This document shows, in pieces, positions 1-9,090 of a stretch of DNA of 64,000 bases. A program made the translations under genes and the position numbers. The DNA comes from CAITJF01 sp032654645 (lineage in GTDB: Bacteria; Pseudomonadota; Gammaproteobacteria; Burkholderiales; Gallionellaceae), in NCBI GenBank assembly GCA_032654645.1, contig JAULAW010000015.1, positions 496,001 through 560,000 of the forward strand. Reading direction: 5' to 3'. Each line of letters begins with the position of its first letter. The stretch's first letter is position 1. The notes under the pieces are model-generated. The model was not told the origin of the DNA, ran no database searches, and saw only the letters and a list, made by a program, of their open reading frames with translations.

Positions 1-2
1 TG

Positions 3-1370
3 GATTCCAACGGGCGTTCGCGCGGCTTTATCAATGGGAGTAGCGCCACGCTGCAACAAATGCGCGAGGCGGGTGAACATCTGCTCGACATTCACGGTCA
101 GCATGCACACCAATCCCTGCTGCGCCCGGAGGCACAACGCGACTTGCTGGACGGTTATGCCGGGCTGGGTCGCGACGCGGAAGCTCTGGCGCTGTTGTTC
201 CGCGAGTGGCAAGCTTTGCATCGCCGCCGTGCGCAATTGGAGCAGAACGCCGAAGCAGTGGCTGCCGAGCGCGAGCTTTTGCTGTTCCAGCGGCGCGAAC
301 TGGAGACGCTGAATTTCAGCGGGCCGGAGTGGGTGGAGTTGCAGGCCGATCATGCGCGCCTGTCGCACGCCGCCAGCCTGCTGGCGACAGCGCAATTTGG
401 CGTGGAAATATTGAGCGAGGCAGACACCGCCTGCCTCGCTCAATTGAATATGCTGGTGGCGCGGGTGCGAACGGGTATGGAGTTTGACACGGCATTGCAG
501 GACACGCTCATCATGCTGGAAAGCGCGCAGAACGAATTGCAGGAGGCGGTGTACTCGCTGCGCCATTACCAGCAAAAACTGGATGCCGATCCCCAGCGCT
601 TGGGCGAGCAGGAACAGCGCATGGCGGCTATTGTGGATGCAGCGCGCAAATACCGCGTTTCCCCCGATCAATTGCCCGAAGCCTTGCAGCGCATAGTTGT
701 ACGCCTGAACGAGCTCGGAAGTGACGCCGACCTTGCCGCACTGGCGCAGCAGGAAGCAGCCGCGTATGAAAAATATTTGGCCGCCGCTAAAAAACTGGGT
801 GCGGTACGCAAGAAAGCAGCAGAAAAACTGTCACGCGAAATTACTTCCGCCATGCAGGAACTGTCCATGCAGGGCGGCAGCTTCGCCGTAGTATTTACTC
901 CGCTGGCCGAGGGAAATATGCACGGCCTGGAGGCGGTCGAGTTTCAGGTCGCAACCAATCCGGATACATCCCAACGCAGTTTGGCGAAGGTCGCCTCCGG
1001 CGGTGAATTGTCGCGCATCAGCCTGGCAATCCAAGTTGCCGCGAGCCAGGTGGCAGCCGTGCCCACACTGATTTTTGACGAGGTGGATAGCGGTATCGGC
1101 GGGCGCGTGGCGGAAATTGTCGGGCAACTGCTGAAACGCCTGGGGCAACGCTATCAGGTGATGTGCGTGACGCATTTGCCGCAGGTGGCGGCGATGGCGG
1201 ACGCACAATGGCAGGTGAGTAAATCCGCGCGCGACGGCGCCACGCTGAGCACTATCCGCGTGCTCAAACAGGCGGAGCGCATCGAAGAAATTGCACGCAT
1301 GCTGGGCGGGGTGAAGATTACCGAAACAACGCGCAAACATGCGGAGGAAATGCTGGGCCTGCCGCCCTGA
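3..1370 (+). CDS. recN: DNA repair protein RecN, 5'-truncated by window edge
   Basis: RecN is an SMC-like ATPase that acts in recombinational repair of double-strand breaks in the cytoplasm. The reading frame is open from base 3 with no start codon, so the N-terminus with the Walker A site lies outside the window; about 455 residues are visible against the usual 550 or so. The visible part begins with RecN-type DSNGRSRGFING, continues through a long charged, Ala/Glu/Leu-rich coiled-coil section, and ends with the ABC signature (ASGGELSR), Walker B (TLIFDEVDSGIGG) and the VTHLPQVAA switch segment. It is followed 48 bp later by bamE, the same neighbour as in enterobacteria. The family assignment is secure. 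Confidence 0.97.
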   Translation, partial: DSNGRSRGFINGSSATLQQMREAGEHLLDIHGQHAHQSLLRPEAQRDLLDGYAGLGRDAEALALLFREWQALHRRRAQLEQNAEAVAAERELLLFQRRELETLNFSGPEWVELQADHARLSHAASLLATAQFGVEILSEADTACLAQLNMLVARVRTGMEFDTALQDTLIMLESAQNELQEAVYSLRHYQQKLDADPQRLGEQEQRMAAIVDAARKYRVSPDQLPEALQRIVVRLNELGSDADLAALAQQEAAAYEKYLAAAKKLGAVRKKAAEKLSREITSAMQELSMQGGSFAVVFTPLAEGNMHGLEAVEFQVATNPDTSQRSLAKVASGGELSRISLAIQVAASQVAAVPTLIFDEVDSGIGGRVAEIVGQLLKRLGQRYQVMCVTHLPQVAAMADAQWQVSKSARDGATLSTIRVLKQAERIEEIARMLGGVKITETTRKHAEEMLGLPP

Positions 1371-1418
1371 TCCGGCTTTGATGTATCATGCCGGAGTTCT
1401 GTATTTAAAATTCTTACC

Positions 1419-1832
1419 ATGCGTATAAAGTTGATTGTTGTTACCCTGTTGCTTGCCTCTTGCAGTGACGTTTCCGCTCCCAGATTGACGACATTCACTC
1501 CGCACAAGATCGAAATTCGTCAAGGCAATCTGGTCACGCCGGAGATGCGCGAGAAACTCAAAACGGGCATGTCGCGCCTGCAAGCACGCTCCGTTCTGGG
1601 CACGCCGCTGATCAGCGACCCCTTTCATGCCAACCGTTGGGACTATGTTTATCGCCTTGAGCAAAGTGGCAAACTGGTCGAGCAGCAGCGCCTGACACTG
1701 TATTTCGAGGATGATCGCCTGTCGCGTATAGACGAAAGCAACATGCCTCCGCAAAGTGCGCCACCGCTACAGGAAGCACCGGCAGCGCAACCCAGAATAC
1801 CCGTGCCGGTTGAACCGGGCGCCAAAAAATAG
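1419..1832 (+). CDS. bamE: Outer membrane protein assembly factor BamE (SmpA/OmlA lipoprotein)
   Basis: BamE is the small lipoprotein of the BAM complex that inserts beta-barrel proteins into the outer membrane. The 137-residue product starts with a lipoprotein signal whose lipobox is LLASC (Cys15). The SmpA/OmlA core follows: a helix with the pattern MREKLKTGMSRLQARSVLGTP, then NRWDYVYRLE and a strand RLTLYFEDDRLSRI. The C-terminal 25 or so residues are Pro/Ala-rich and look unstructured. It sits between recN and dapB on the same strand; a fur gene, often next to bamE in betaproteobacteria, is absent here. Confidence 0.95.
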   Translation: MRIKLIVVTLLLASCSDVSAPRLTTFTPHKIEIRQGNLVTPEMREKLKTGMSRLQARSVLGTPLISDPFHANRWDYVYRLEQSGKLVEQQRLTLYFEDDRLSRIDESNMPPQSAPPLQEAPAAQPRIPVPVEPGAKK

Positions 1833-1846
1833 TTTAAGGAGCTGCG

Positions 1847-2650
1847 ATGAACAAAATAAAAGTCGCAATCGCTGGCTGCACCGGACGCATGGGGCGAACG
1901 CTGCTGGAGTGTGTGTTGCAATCCGGCGATATGGAGTTGCACGCGGCTTTGGAACATACAGCGAGCGATTATTTGGGCATGGATATTGATCATCTCTGCA
2001 GTGCGCGCGGGATGAAAATCACGGCAGATGTGGCTGCCGCACTGCAAGGGGCGGATGTGCTGATAGACTTCACGCGTCCCGAAGGCACGTTGCACCATCT
2101 CGAAGTGTGTCAAAGATTAGGCGTGAAAATGGTCATCGGCACCACCGGTTTCACCGCGCAGCAAAAGGCGCTCCTGGGTGCTGCGGCGCGGCAGATCGGC
2201 ATCGTATTCGCCCCCAACATGAGCGTGGGCGTAAACCTCACCTTCAAGCTGCTGGAGATGGCATCCAGGGTGTTGAGCCACGGCTATGACATCGAAATCA
2301 TCGAAGCGCACCACCGCCACAAAGTGGATGCGCCTTCCGGCACCGCGTTGGGCATGGGCGAAGTTATCGCCAGGACACTGGGCCGCGACCTCGCGCAATG
2401 CGCGGTGTACGGACGCGAAGGTGTCACCGGGGAGCGCGATCCTTCCACCATCGGTTTTGCCACCGTGCGCGGAGGCGACATCGTCGGCGACCACACTGTG
2501 TTATTCGCGGGCACCGGCGAACGCATCGAAATCACCCACAAAGCCAGCAGCCGCGCCACGTTTGCACTTGGTGCGCTGCGCGCGGCCCGCTTCCTGCAAG
2601 CCAACCCGGCGGGTTTGTTCGACATGCAGGACGTGCTGGGGCTAAGGTAG
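1847..2650 (+). CDS. dapB: 4-hydroxy-tetrahydrodipicolinate reductase
   Basis: DapB reduces 4-hydroxy-tetrahydrodipicolinate with NAD(P)H in the diaminopimelate/lysine pathway, which feeds peptidoglycan synthesis. The 267-residue length is normal. The N-terminal dinucleotide-binding glycine motif is AGCTGRMG (residues 9-16), the substrate-side signature is EAHHRHKVDAPSGTA, and TTGF and APNMSVGVN are also family segments. An AAGGAG Shine-Dalgarno lies 6 bases before the ATG, and only 14 bp separate it from bamE, so recN-bamE-dapB may be one transcription unit. A weak hairpin (GGAGA/TCTCC, 2666-2685) follows but lacks a clear U tract. Confidence 0.97.
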   Translation: MNKIKVAIAGCTGRMGRTLLECVLQSGDMELHAALEHTASDYLGMDIDHLCSARGMKITADVAAALQGADVLIDFTRPEGTLHHLEVCQRLGVKMVIGTTGFTAQQKALLGAAARQIGIVFAPNMSVGVNLTFKLLEMASRVLSHGYDIEIIEAHHRHKVDAPSGTALGMGEVIARTLGRDLAQCAVYGREGVTGERDPSTIGFATVRGGDIVGDHTVLFAGTGERIEITHKASSRATFALGALRAARFLQANPAGLFDMQDVLGLR

Positions 2651-3001
2651 GACTGCCAATAAACTGGAGAATGCGCCCAATCTCCTTGCCTGATTTCAAC
2701 AGGCCTCTTGTTCTCTCATCCGCATTGCCATTTCAATATATCTGTTCACTCATCAAGTGAGTATATTTTTACTTTGAGCTAACAGTTTATTGCGTGTTGC
2801 CTTATAACTTTTGTATTGAGGTAAATTGAGAACTCAATCAAAGGTTTCTTAAATCGAATATTGCCGATATAATGCGCGCCGTTGCATTGGCCAAGCTGCT
2901 TGCTTGGCAATGTACGGGGGTTTATGGAACAGCTCGCTTGTGTGGTTGGTTACCATAACTCAGATCCTTGCGCGAGCTTGCAAAGGATGATGTTCATAAA
3001 T
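2651..3001. other. Gene-free spacer between dapB and tRNA-Phe
   Basis: No convincing gene. It is more AT-rich than its flanks. The only feature I can support is the promoter-like pair listed at 2845-2873. A long leader of about 125 bases would precede the tRNA if transcription starts there. Confidence 0.6.
2845..2873 (+). promoter_or_regulatory. Putative sigma-70 promoter upstream of tRNA-Phe
   Basis: A perfect -10 hexamer TATAAT (2868-2873) is preceded at 17-bp spacing by a weak -35 TTTCTT (2845-2850). It points toward the tRNA gene. Assigned by sequence match only. Confidence 0.5.
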
Positions 3002-3077
<76 letters not shown>

Positions 3078-3084
3078 GTAAATA

Positions 3085-3113
3085 AACGGCTTGCAGCGAT
3101 GCAGGCCGTTTTC
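3085..3113 (+). terminator. Rho-independent terminator after tRNA-Phe
   Basis: Inverted repeat AACGGCTTGCA / TGCAGGCCGTT (one G-U-type mismatch) with a 4-base loop, followed by a short T run. It lies 7 bp after the tRNA CCA end. Confidence 0.75.
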
Positions 3114-3126
3114 ACGTCTAGGGAAG

Positions 3127-3223
3127 CTCTAAAAATTCGTCATTCCCGCGAAAGCGGGAATCCAGCTTGTTGATTTGACTGGGCTCCCGCTTTCGCGGGA
3201 GCGACAAAAGTGAATTTTTAGAG
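3127..3223. repeat. REP-like palindromic element with 12-bp terminal inverted repeats
   Basis: The 97-bp element is bounded by perfect inverted repeats CTCTAAAAATTC (3127-3138) and GAATTTTTAGAG (3212-3223). Inside are two hairpins with the common betaproteobacterial core CCCGCGAAAGCGGG and its variant CCCGCTTTCGCGGG. The architecture is that of a REPIN or miniature mobile element. No transposase is attached. Confidence 0.75.
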
Positions 3224-3490
3224 GTGCCCTCTAGTGTATTTCACTTCATGTAACCAGTTTGTAACCACGTTTGTTCAATGCCCTTGCACCATGCTTGAGT
3301 ATTATTTACACCACGAAAAGAAAAGCCGCCGTGTTATCTTTAACAAGCGGCCTCTGCAAGGGGGAGGGGGTCGAGGGGAGCGGGAAAGTTTGATGTCCCC
3401 TCACGCCATTCTGAAAAAAGCTATTTTGGCATTCTCTTCAACGTAGAAATCTCCGATCCTTGGTCGCGTGGGATGTCCCCGGTTCAAGCA
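3224..3490. other. Spacer without a supported gene
   Basis: Apart from the minus-strand terminator at 3315-3351 I see no gene here. A G-rich tract lies at 3358-3386. The open frames across it have no recognisable product. Confidence 0.5.
3315..3351 (-). terminator. Terminator for the HDOD / metallo-hydrolase operon
   Basis: Read on the minus strand, GCCGC...GCGGC with an inner TGTTA/TAACA pair forms a hairpin at 3351-3325, followed by TTTTCTTTT (3324-3315). It lies about 140 bases downstream of the minus-strand operon's last stop codon. Confidence 0.55.
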
Positions 3491-4378
3491 TCAGATGACG
3501 ACTTCTTCTCCTTCCCGCGCAAGCCGGATTTCCATCTGACCTGTCGTGCCTGCGTGGCGCGCCAGCGCTTCGGCAAAAACCTTTTCCAGTTCTTCATCGT
3601 TGCGCGTGGGTTCATGGTGGGTGCAGTAAAGAATTTTTGCGCCTGCCGCCTGCGCAAGTTCGATGCTGCTGTCGAACGTGCCGTGGCCCCAGCCTTTTTT
3701 TGCCGGGTATTCGGCCAAGGTGTAGGCGGAGTCGGCGATGAGCACATCCACCCCTCTGATTGCTTCCACGATGGATTGCCGCTGCTCGTCAATCATTGCC
3801 TGATATTCGGCGTAGCCGCTGTCACCCGGGTCATAGATGTTGTAATGGGGTTCGTGGTCGCCGGTAAAAAATACCGATTTTCCTTTGCAGTTGATGCGGT
3901 AACCGAAATTGACAACCGGGTGGTTGAGCAGAGTGGGGATGACAGTGGCGACGCCTATGTCCACTATTTCACCGGGCATCACGGTCAGATATTTAATGCG
4001 AGATTGCATCTCCGCTTCACGCACCGGGAAGTAGCTGTACTGCATCTGGATGGACATGATCCGTTCCGGGCCTGAGCCGGAAATCGGGTCAAATGCACCA
4101 TACAGGTGAATCTGGTTTCCAGGAATGAAAACAGGTATGAAGAATGGCAGTCCCTGAATGTGATCCCAATGGCTGTGTGTGTTGAAAATATGCGCATTGA
4201 CCGGCAGTTCCCTGAGCAGCGCCTGCGCCAGCGGAAAGATGCCGGTTCCGCCGTCCAGAATAATCAGCGTATTGTCGTCGGCGCGTATTTCTATGCAGGT
4301 GGTATTGCCGCCGTAGCGTAGGGTTTTCGGGCCTGGGGACGGGATGGATCCGCGTACCCCCCAAAATTTCACTTTCAT
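3491..4378 (-). CDS. MBL-fold metallo-hydrolase
   Basis: A 295-residue metallo-beta-lactamase-fold protein, probably cytoplasmic. The N-terminus KVKFWGVRGSIPSPG and the YGGNTTC segment are typical of the cyclic-nucleotide phosphodiesterase-like/RNase Z-like subgroup. Metal ligands are visible as HSHWDHIQG, the TGDHEPH segment, DSAY and a late CTHHEP histidine pair. Substrate cannot be told from sequence. The start ATG overlaps the stop of the upstream HDOD gene (ATGA, 4 bp), so the two are translationally coupled and probably work together in signalling. Confidence 0.85.
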   Translation of the reverse strand: MKVKFWGVRGSIPSPGPKTLRYGGNTTCIEIRADDNTLIILDGGTGIFPLAQALLRELPVNAHIFNTHSHWDHIQGLPFFIPVFIPGNQIHLYGAFDPISGSGPERIMSIQMQYSYFPVREAEMQSRIKYLTVMPGEIVDIGVATVIPTLLNHPVVNFGYRINCKGKSVFFTGDHEPHYNIYDPGDSGYAEYQAMIDEQRQSIVEAIRGVDVLIADSAYTLAEYPAKKGWGHGTFDSSIELAQAAGAKILYCTHHEPTRNDEELEKVFAEALARHAGTTGQMEIRLAREGEEVVI

Positions 4379-5250
4379 GCTGCGGCCCCCTTGCTGCTCC
4401 TTGCGAACGCTTTGGTTTCTTCCACGATCATCGAGAGGTCTCCCAGGCGCGCGATGATGTCGTCAATGTTGCCACCAAAGCGGTCGGCAAACGCCGGAGG
4501 AAGCTCTTCCACCATGAGGTTGCCACTGTCGCCAGGTGATAGTTTTCTGCTGATCAGGTCGGCCACAAAGAGGCTGCTCTGCACCATGTTGTCCGGGGAG
4601 ATGTTGCCATGGTGATGGCGGATAGTGGCTGTGATCGTTGCCGGAAACTGCCACTTCTCTGCCAGCATGGCTCCCACGATGGAATGGTCCACACCGATAA
4701 TTTGCCGCTCGGCGATATTCAGCGCAATGCCATGGCTCTCGCACAGGGCGAGCGCCTCCCTGAATTCTACCGGCATGAACTGGGCGAACACCACCTTACC
4801 GAAATCATGCAGCAGTCCCGCGACATAGCAGTCGTTGTGGTCGGCGTCGCCGTTGCCGAATTTCTGGCACAGCGCGCGGGCCAGGCTGGCGGTGGTGAGG
4901 GAGTGCATGAGGTAGCGCTGAATATCAAATCCGGCGGCGTTCTGTTGGGGCAGCACTCCAATGGCGGCGAATGACAGCGCCATATTTTTGACGGTGTTGA
5001 CCCCCAGATAAACCACTGACTGGCCCACCGATGTGATCTGCTTGGGAAAGTTATAGTAGGCGGAATTGAGGATACGCAGCAATTTCATCGTCATCACTGG
5101 GTCTTTCTCGATGACTGCGACCAACTCCTTGGGATGGCAATTGATGTCGCGCGTAAGCTCCAGGATGAGCTGTACGCTCTTGGGAAAAGCCGGCATCTTC
5201 TCCACTGCTGCGGATAGCCTTCCGGTGAGTTCCGCTGAAGTTTCGGTCAT
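4375..5250 (-). CDS. HDOD domain protein
   Basis: An HDOD-domain protein; these are HD-hydrolase-related, usually catalytically uncertain signalling modules in proteobacteria. The domain starts at PAFPKSVQLILELT and continues with the classic segments KDPVMTMKLLRILNSAYY and SVGQSVVYLGVNTVKNMALS. An HD pair survives in GLLHDFGKVVFAQF and a second His cluster in IRHHHGN. I chose the ATG at 5250; an in-frame GTG at 5262 would add four residues. It is divergent from lipA across about 90 bp and forms a two-gene operon with the downstream MBL-fold gene. Confidence 0.9.
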   Translation of the reverse strand: MTETSAELTGRLSAAVEKMPAFPKSVQLILELTRDINCHPKELVAVIEKDPVMTMKLLRILNSAYYNFPKQITSVGQSVVYLGVNTVKNMALSFAAIGVLPQQNAAGFDIQRYLMHSLTTASLARALCQKFGNGDADHNDCYVAGLLHDFGKVVFAQFMPVEFREALALCESHGIALNIAERQIIGVDHSIVGAMLAEKWQFPATITATIRHHHGNISPDNMVQSSLFVADLISRKLSPGDSGNLMVEELPPAFADRFGGNIDDIIARLGDLSMIVEETKAFARSSKGAAA

Positions 5251-5339
5251 GAAAGTTTTCACAAATCAGGGTATCCTGCGGGACTATTCTACAACCTGCC
5301 GCACACTTTTACCTGAAACAAATTATCCCGGACTTGCAC

Positions 5340-6278
5340 ATGGACACCGTTGAAAAGCAGACAGGATTATCCAAGACCGCGCGCAACCCGGTCAAGATCG
5401 GGCCGTTGCAGCAGCGCCTGCGCAAGCCGGAATGGATACGCGTGAAGTCCGGCAGCGGCCAGGGCTATCACGACGTGAAACGCATTCTGCGCGAGCACCG
5501 GTTGCATACGGTGTGCGAGGAGGCATCCTGCCCGAATATCGGCGAATGCTTCGGCAAGGGCACGGCGACCTTTATGATCCTGGGCGATGTGTGCACGCGC
5601 CGCTGCCCGTTCTGCGATGTGGCGCACGGCAAGCCGCTGCCGCCCGACCCGGATGAACCGGCGCAACTGGCGCAATCCATCGCGCTGCTCAAGCTGAAAT
5701 ACGCGGTTATCACCAGTGTGGATCGCGATGACCTGCGCGACGGCGGCGCACAACATTTTGTGGATTGCCTGAATGCGATCCGGCGCAACTCGCCGCACAC
5801 CAGGCTGGAAATACTGGTGCCGGATTTTCGTGGTCGCATGGAACCGGCCCTGGCGGCGCTTTCCCCAAGTTTGCCCGATGTGTTCAACCACAATCTGGAA
5901 ACCGTGCCGCGCCTGTATCCGCTGGTGCGCCCCGGTGCGGACTACGCCCACTCGCTGCAATTGCTCAAGCGATTCAAGGAGCGTTTTCCGCAGGTGATGA
6001 CCAAGTCCGGCCTGATGCTGGGGTTGGGCGAAACCGACGCTGAAGTGCTGCAAGTGATGCGCGACCTGCGCGCGCACGATGTGAACATGCTCACCATCGG
6101 CCAGTATCTGCAACCTTCGGAGGGGCATCTGCCGGTGCTGCGCTATGTGCCGCCGGAAACCTTTGCGATGTTCGGGCAAAGCGCGAAAGAGATGGGTTTC
6201 AGCAACGCGGCTTGCGGCCCGATGGTGCGCAGCAGTTTCTTCGCAGATGAGCAGGCGCAGCAGGCCGGTGTTAACTAA
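5340..6278 (+). CDS. lipA: Lipoyl synthase
   Basis: LipA is a radical-SAM enzyme that inserts two sulfurs into protein-bound octanoyl groups to make lipoate. The auxiliary cluster cysteines are in CEEASCPNIGEC and the radical-SAM CxxxCxxC in CTRRCPFC, followed by DVAHGKP. The C-terminal RSSFFADEQ carries the conserved RSSY/F-type segment. The length (312 residues) is normal. I take the ATG at 5340; a TTG two codons upstream is possible. lipB, a frequent neighbour, is not here. The 260 bp after the gene is AT-rich with no gene; loose GATAAT-like motifs there do not form a convincing Fur box. Confidence 0.97.
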   Translation: MDTVEKQTGLSKTARNPVKIGPLQQRLRKPEWIRVKSGSGQGYHDVKRILREHRLHTVCEEASCPNIGECFGKGTATFMILGDVCTRRCPFCDVAHGKPLPPDPDEPAQLAQSIALLKLKYAVITSVDRDDLRDGGAQHFVDCLNAIRRNSPHTRLEILVPDFRGRMEPALAALSPSLPDVFNHNLETVPRLYPLVRPGADYAHSLQLLKRFKERFPQVMTKSGLMLGLGETDAEVLQVMRDLRAHDVNMLTIGQYLQPSEGHLPVLRYVPPETFAMFGQSAKEMGFSNAACGPMVRSSFFADEQAQQAGVN

Positions 6279-6538
6279 CGCTAATTAATGATAATTTCTA
6301 TTAATGAATGATAATATTACACTAATCATGATAAATATAATTGCCATATATTTCATTATTAACAAGTAATTGAGCTTAAATGCCGGAAATATTTATTTGA
6401 CATTCCAGCCCAGCTGCATGGCAGACCCCGTCCTTTTTTCTGCGTAAAATTGCCCTCTTAGTGACAAATTCGTCAATTTACATGTCGAGCCGATATTTTC
6501 CAGCTAAACAGCGAAACTGTCTTCTTAAGCACTGAATT

Positions 6539-8146
6539 ATGTCCGCACTTTCCATCCCCCAATTAACGCCAGACAATCGCCTATGGCGAATAGACTGGTT
6601 TGGAGAGGCTGATTACCAGCCTGGTCGTCACAGCCAGCCTTGCATTCGCGTGGTGACATCCCCGGTACTGTGTGATCCGAATGAATCCAAAGCCATACTG
6701 TCAATAACCGCAACCGACTCTAGACATCAAAGACAAATATGGTTGCCGGTCGGGATACTGTATTTGGTAAACATCGGTGACATCTGGCAGGATGGGCAAT
6801 GCGTATATACACCAGTCTATCAGACTGAAATTTTCAAGAAACTTGATATCAGAAGGGATGCTACAAATTTCATCAAAGCGGGATTATCTATTGCTGGAAA
6901 ATTTCTTCTTCCACTAAATGAGCATCCATGGCACCGGCTGGAAACACATAGTTACTGCCTTAGCGTCATGCTTCCGAACGGGAAACGCATCATCATCCCT
7001 TGCATTGAATTGATACGTTTCTACTTCGGCTCATCATCCAGATTGCTCCATCTGCTCTTCACTGAATTAATCACAGAGGATCTATTTTGGAAGCATAAAC
7101 ATTATGATTCTTTTTCAGGGCGGCTCCATCTGAAACTTGCTGATGGTTTGTCAGGCATGTCTGCCACGGATATCGGGCGCATGGCACTCGACCCAAATGC
7201 ATGGCGCGCTGCGCGCCTAATTTTCCATTCATGCATGTCAGCATCTGCGCAACGTGAGCCTGTCTATCCACATGCGGGGTTTCCTTTTATTGGCGAAACC
7301 GACCTTGTTGTATCAGGAAAATGGCTTTCCAATGGCGCCACGCCTGATGCAACCTTCGTTGTTTATAGCCTTAAGTCATGTTCGCATCCATTCCCCTTTG
7401 CTTCTCTGTCTTACGAAGTATCGGATAACCAAAAAGTTGGCGCAAAAAAATACTCGCCAACAAATCAAGTGCAACCAAATCAGCAAAAGACATCCCTCAG
7501 AAATGGATCGACTACCAATTCGCAAAAGCTGACTAACACCGATCCCGGAACGACACTTTCAAACAAGGAGCATTGGTCCAATGGTAATCCGCGCTTCCCT
7601 GACTTGATTCAGAAGTCGGTTTGGCGTGAACGCTACGACACGAACGATCCACCGGCAATAATATTTTTAAATTCTGTTGTTCAGGATGAACAAGTAAGTG
7701 TTGGTGAAGGTAGTAGTGGCAACGAAAATACTCGATGTATTGATGTTGGACAAGGGTGTGTTCATACCCGGCTTTCTGAAATTGATCCAAAAAAATATAA
7801 GTTTGTTTACGACGGAATTGAGATTGTTTCCACTCAACCGACGTTACAATCCGAAACCGTTACCGCAGAGCTGATTACACTGCCGGGATACACTCACCCT
7901 GTGATTTCTCTTCCTCACTTGGTCGATGAAAACGGTGAAATAAATTCAGTTTCATTTTGCACGGATAAGCACAGGAGCCAGAGACTGCGAAGGGGATGCT
8001 TTGCTGAAATCAAAATAAACGACATTCTCTTCAGCAGAGTTCTTATTGTGGAAATGGAAGATTTTCAGAACTGGTCAGTGGTTGCAGTCAGAGTAAATAA
8101 TTTTGATCTTAGAAGTGCAATAGAGAAACTTATGTGGGAGGAGTAA
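6539..8146 (+). CDS. Hypothetical protein, weak resemblance to Tn7 TnsE
   Basis: A 535-residue protein I do not firmly recognise. It has no signal peptide or membrane segment. The N-terminal half is a mixed fold with SYCLSVMLPNGKRIIIPCIELIRFYFG; the IP..EL.R.F pattern, total length and split into two halves joined by a low-complexity polar linker (about residues 300-420) recall Tn7 TnsE, but this is a weak visual similarity. The base composition is more AT-rich than its neighbours. The stop is 4 bp before the ATG of the IstB-like fragment, with a GGAGGAG between, so the two may be co-transcribed. This suggests a mobile-element remnant; function is unknown. Confidence 0.5.
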   Translation: MSALSIPQLTPDNRLWRIDWFGEADYQPGRHSQPCIRVVTSPVLCDPNESKAILSITATDSRHQRQIWLPVGILYLVNIGDIWQDGQCVYTPVYQTEIFKKLDIRRDATNFIKAGLSIAGKFLLPLNEHPWHRLETHSYCLSVMLPNGKRIIIPCIELIRFYFGSSSRLLHLLFTELITEDLFWKHKHYDSFSGRLHLKLADGLSGMSATDIGRMALDPNAWRAARLIFHSCMSASAQREPVYPHAGFPFIGETDLVVSGKWLSNGATPDATFVVYSLKSCSHPFPFASLSYEVSDNQKVGAKKYSPTNQVQPNQQKTSLRNGSTTNSQKLTNTDPGTTLSNKEHWSNGNPRFPDLIQKSVWRERYDTNDPPAIIFLNSVVQDEQVSVGEGSSGNENTRCIDVGQGCVHTRLSEIDPKKYKFVYDGIEIVSTQPTLQSETVTAELITLPGYTHPVISLPHLVDENGEINSVSFCTDKHRSQRLRRGCFAEIKINDILFSRVLIVEMEDFQNWSVVAVRVNNFDLRSAIEKLMWEE

Positions 8147-8150
8147 AGCT

Positions 8151-8606
8151 ATGCTCGCGCAATCCTGGGCGATATGCAGGGGGATAATGGAGGAGATGAA
8201 ACTGGCGCATGCTGATGGCAGCCTCCGCAAACGGCTGTCGCAAATAGCCAAGACGGATATGCTGATTCTGGATTATTGGGGCCTTTCCGCCATGTCGCAG
8301 CCGGAGCGGCAGGATATGCCCGAACTCATTGTCGACCGAACCAGAAAATCAACACTCATCACCAGCCAGATTCCGGTCAAGGCTTGGCACGAGGTCATCG
8401 GCGAGCCCCTCCTGGCTGGCGCCATTCTGGATCGGCTTGTGCATATGCAGGGGGTAAGGGATTGTTATATGTTTTTATGCGATCCAGCAATGGCGATTAA
8501 TAAGTGGCAGAGCTGGCATTCAGGCGAGCCACCCCAAGCTGAAAGCGAACGAACGATTCAAAGGAGCCAATCACTATGGGAGGCAGGCAGAAACTATTTG
8601 CCGTAA
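8151..8606 (+). pseudogene. istB: IstB-like transposition helper fragment (IS21 family)
   Basis: Residues about 15-100 match the C-terminal half of IstB, the AAA+ helper ATPase of IS21 transposases: LAHADGSLRKRLSQIAKTDMLILD, then STLITSQIPVKAWHEVIG and AGAILDRLVH. The Walker A half is missing and Walker B reads ILDYWG where IstB has ILDDWG. After RLVH the sequence departs from the family, giving an unrelated tail of 50 residues. No istA is visible. A strong GGAGGAG precedes the ATG, so a short protein could still be made, but it should be unable to bind ATP normally. Confidence 0.8.
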
Positions 8607-9090
8607 CAACATGATTTATTGGCGAACTTTTCTGTGCTGTGGGGAGGCTGCAAAAAAGTAGCCTATATATATCTAGACCTTTCGGCATATATACAGACCC
8701 GATCTGTTGATTTATTCTTGGCGGAAATAAGGGAACGGGAATTTAAAATAATATTTCCCGCATAAGAAAACGGGCACAAGCCAAGGGGAAATACTGATGT
8801 TGGGGCATCGCAAAAGCCGGACGACACGGTCTTGCCGGGATCGGCCTTCCAGGCAATTTCAGGTGGGTTCAATTCAAGAAGCGTGTTATGCACCTCCTCC
8901 GGTTGTACCGGCAAACCGGAATCACATCCCTGGCAAAAACTTTTTCAGCCGTTCCTGCGGAGCGTTAGCCAGAATTTTTCCGTGCAGTGGAACGAAATTG
9001 CAGAACTTGTTGCCGAGGCTTGTTGAATCACATGAAAATTATTTTTGACACTTTAAATTTCAAATAGCCATGTCGCATACAGGGGAAGGC
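8607..9090. other. Gene-poor stretch, likely degenerate DNA
   Basis: About 480 bp with no supported gene. Short minus-strand open frames (for example 8663-8914, ending in a Pro/Glu-rich peptide) look like eroded coding DNA but I cannot assign a family. It separates the IS remnant from the exported-protein locus. Confidence 0.5.

Noticed and set aside
6279..6538. Possible Fur box in GATAAT-like repeats after lipA
   Set aside because: The motifs are not arranged as a 19-bp palindrome and the following gene has no iron link.
9041..9070. TTGACA at 9045-9050 as a promoter for the rhodanese-like gene
   Set aside because: No -10 hexamer lies at proper spacing.
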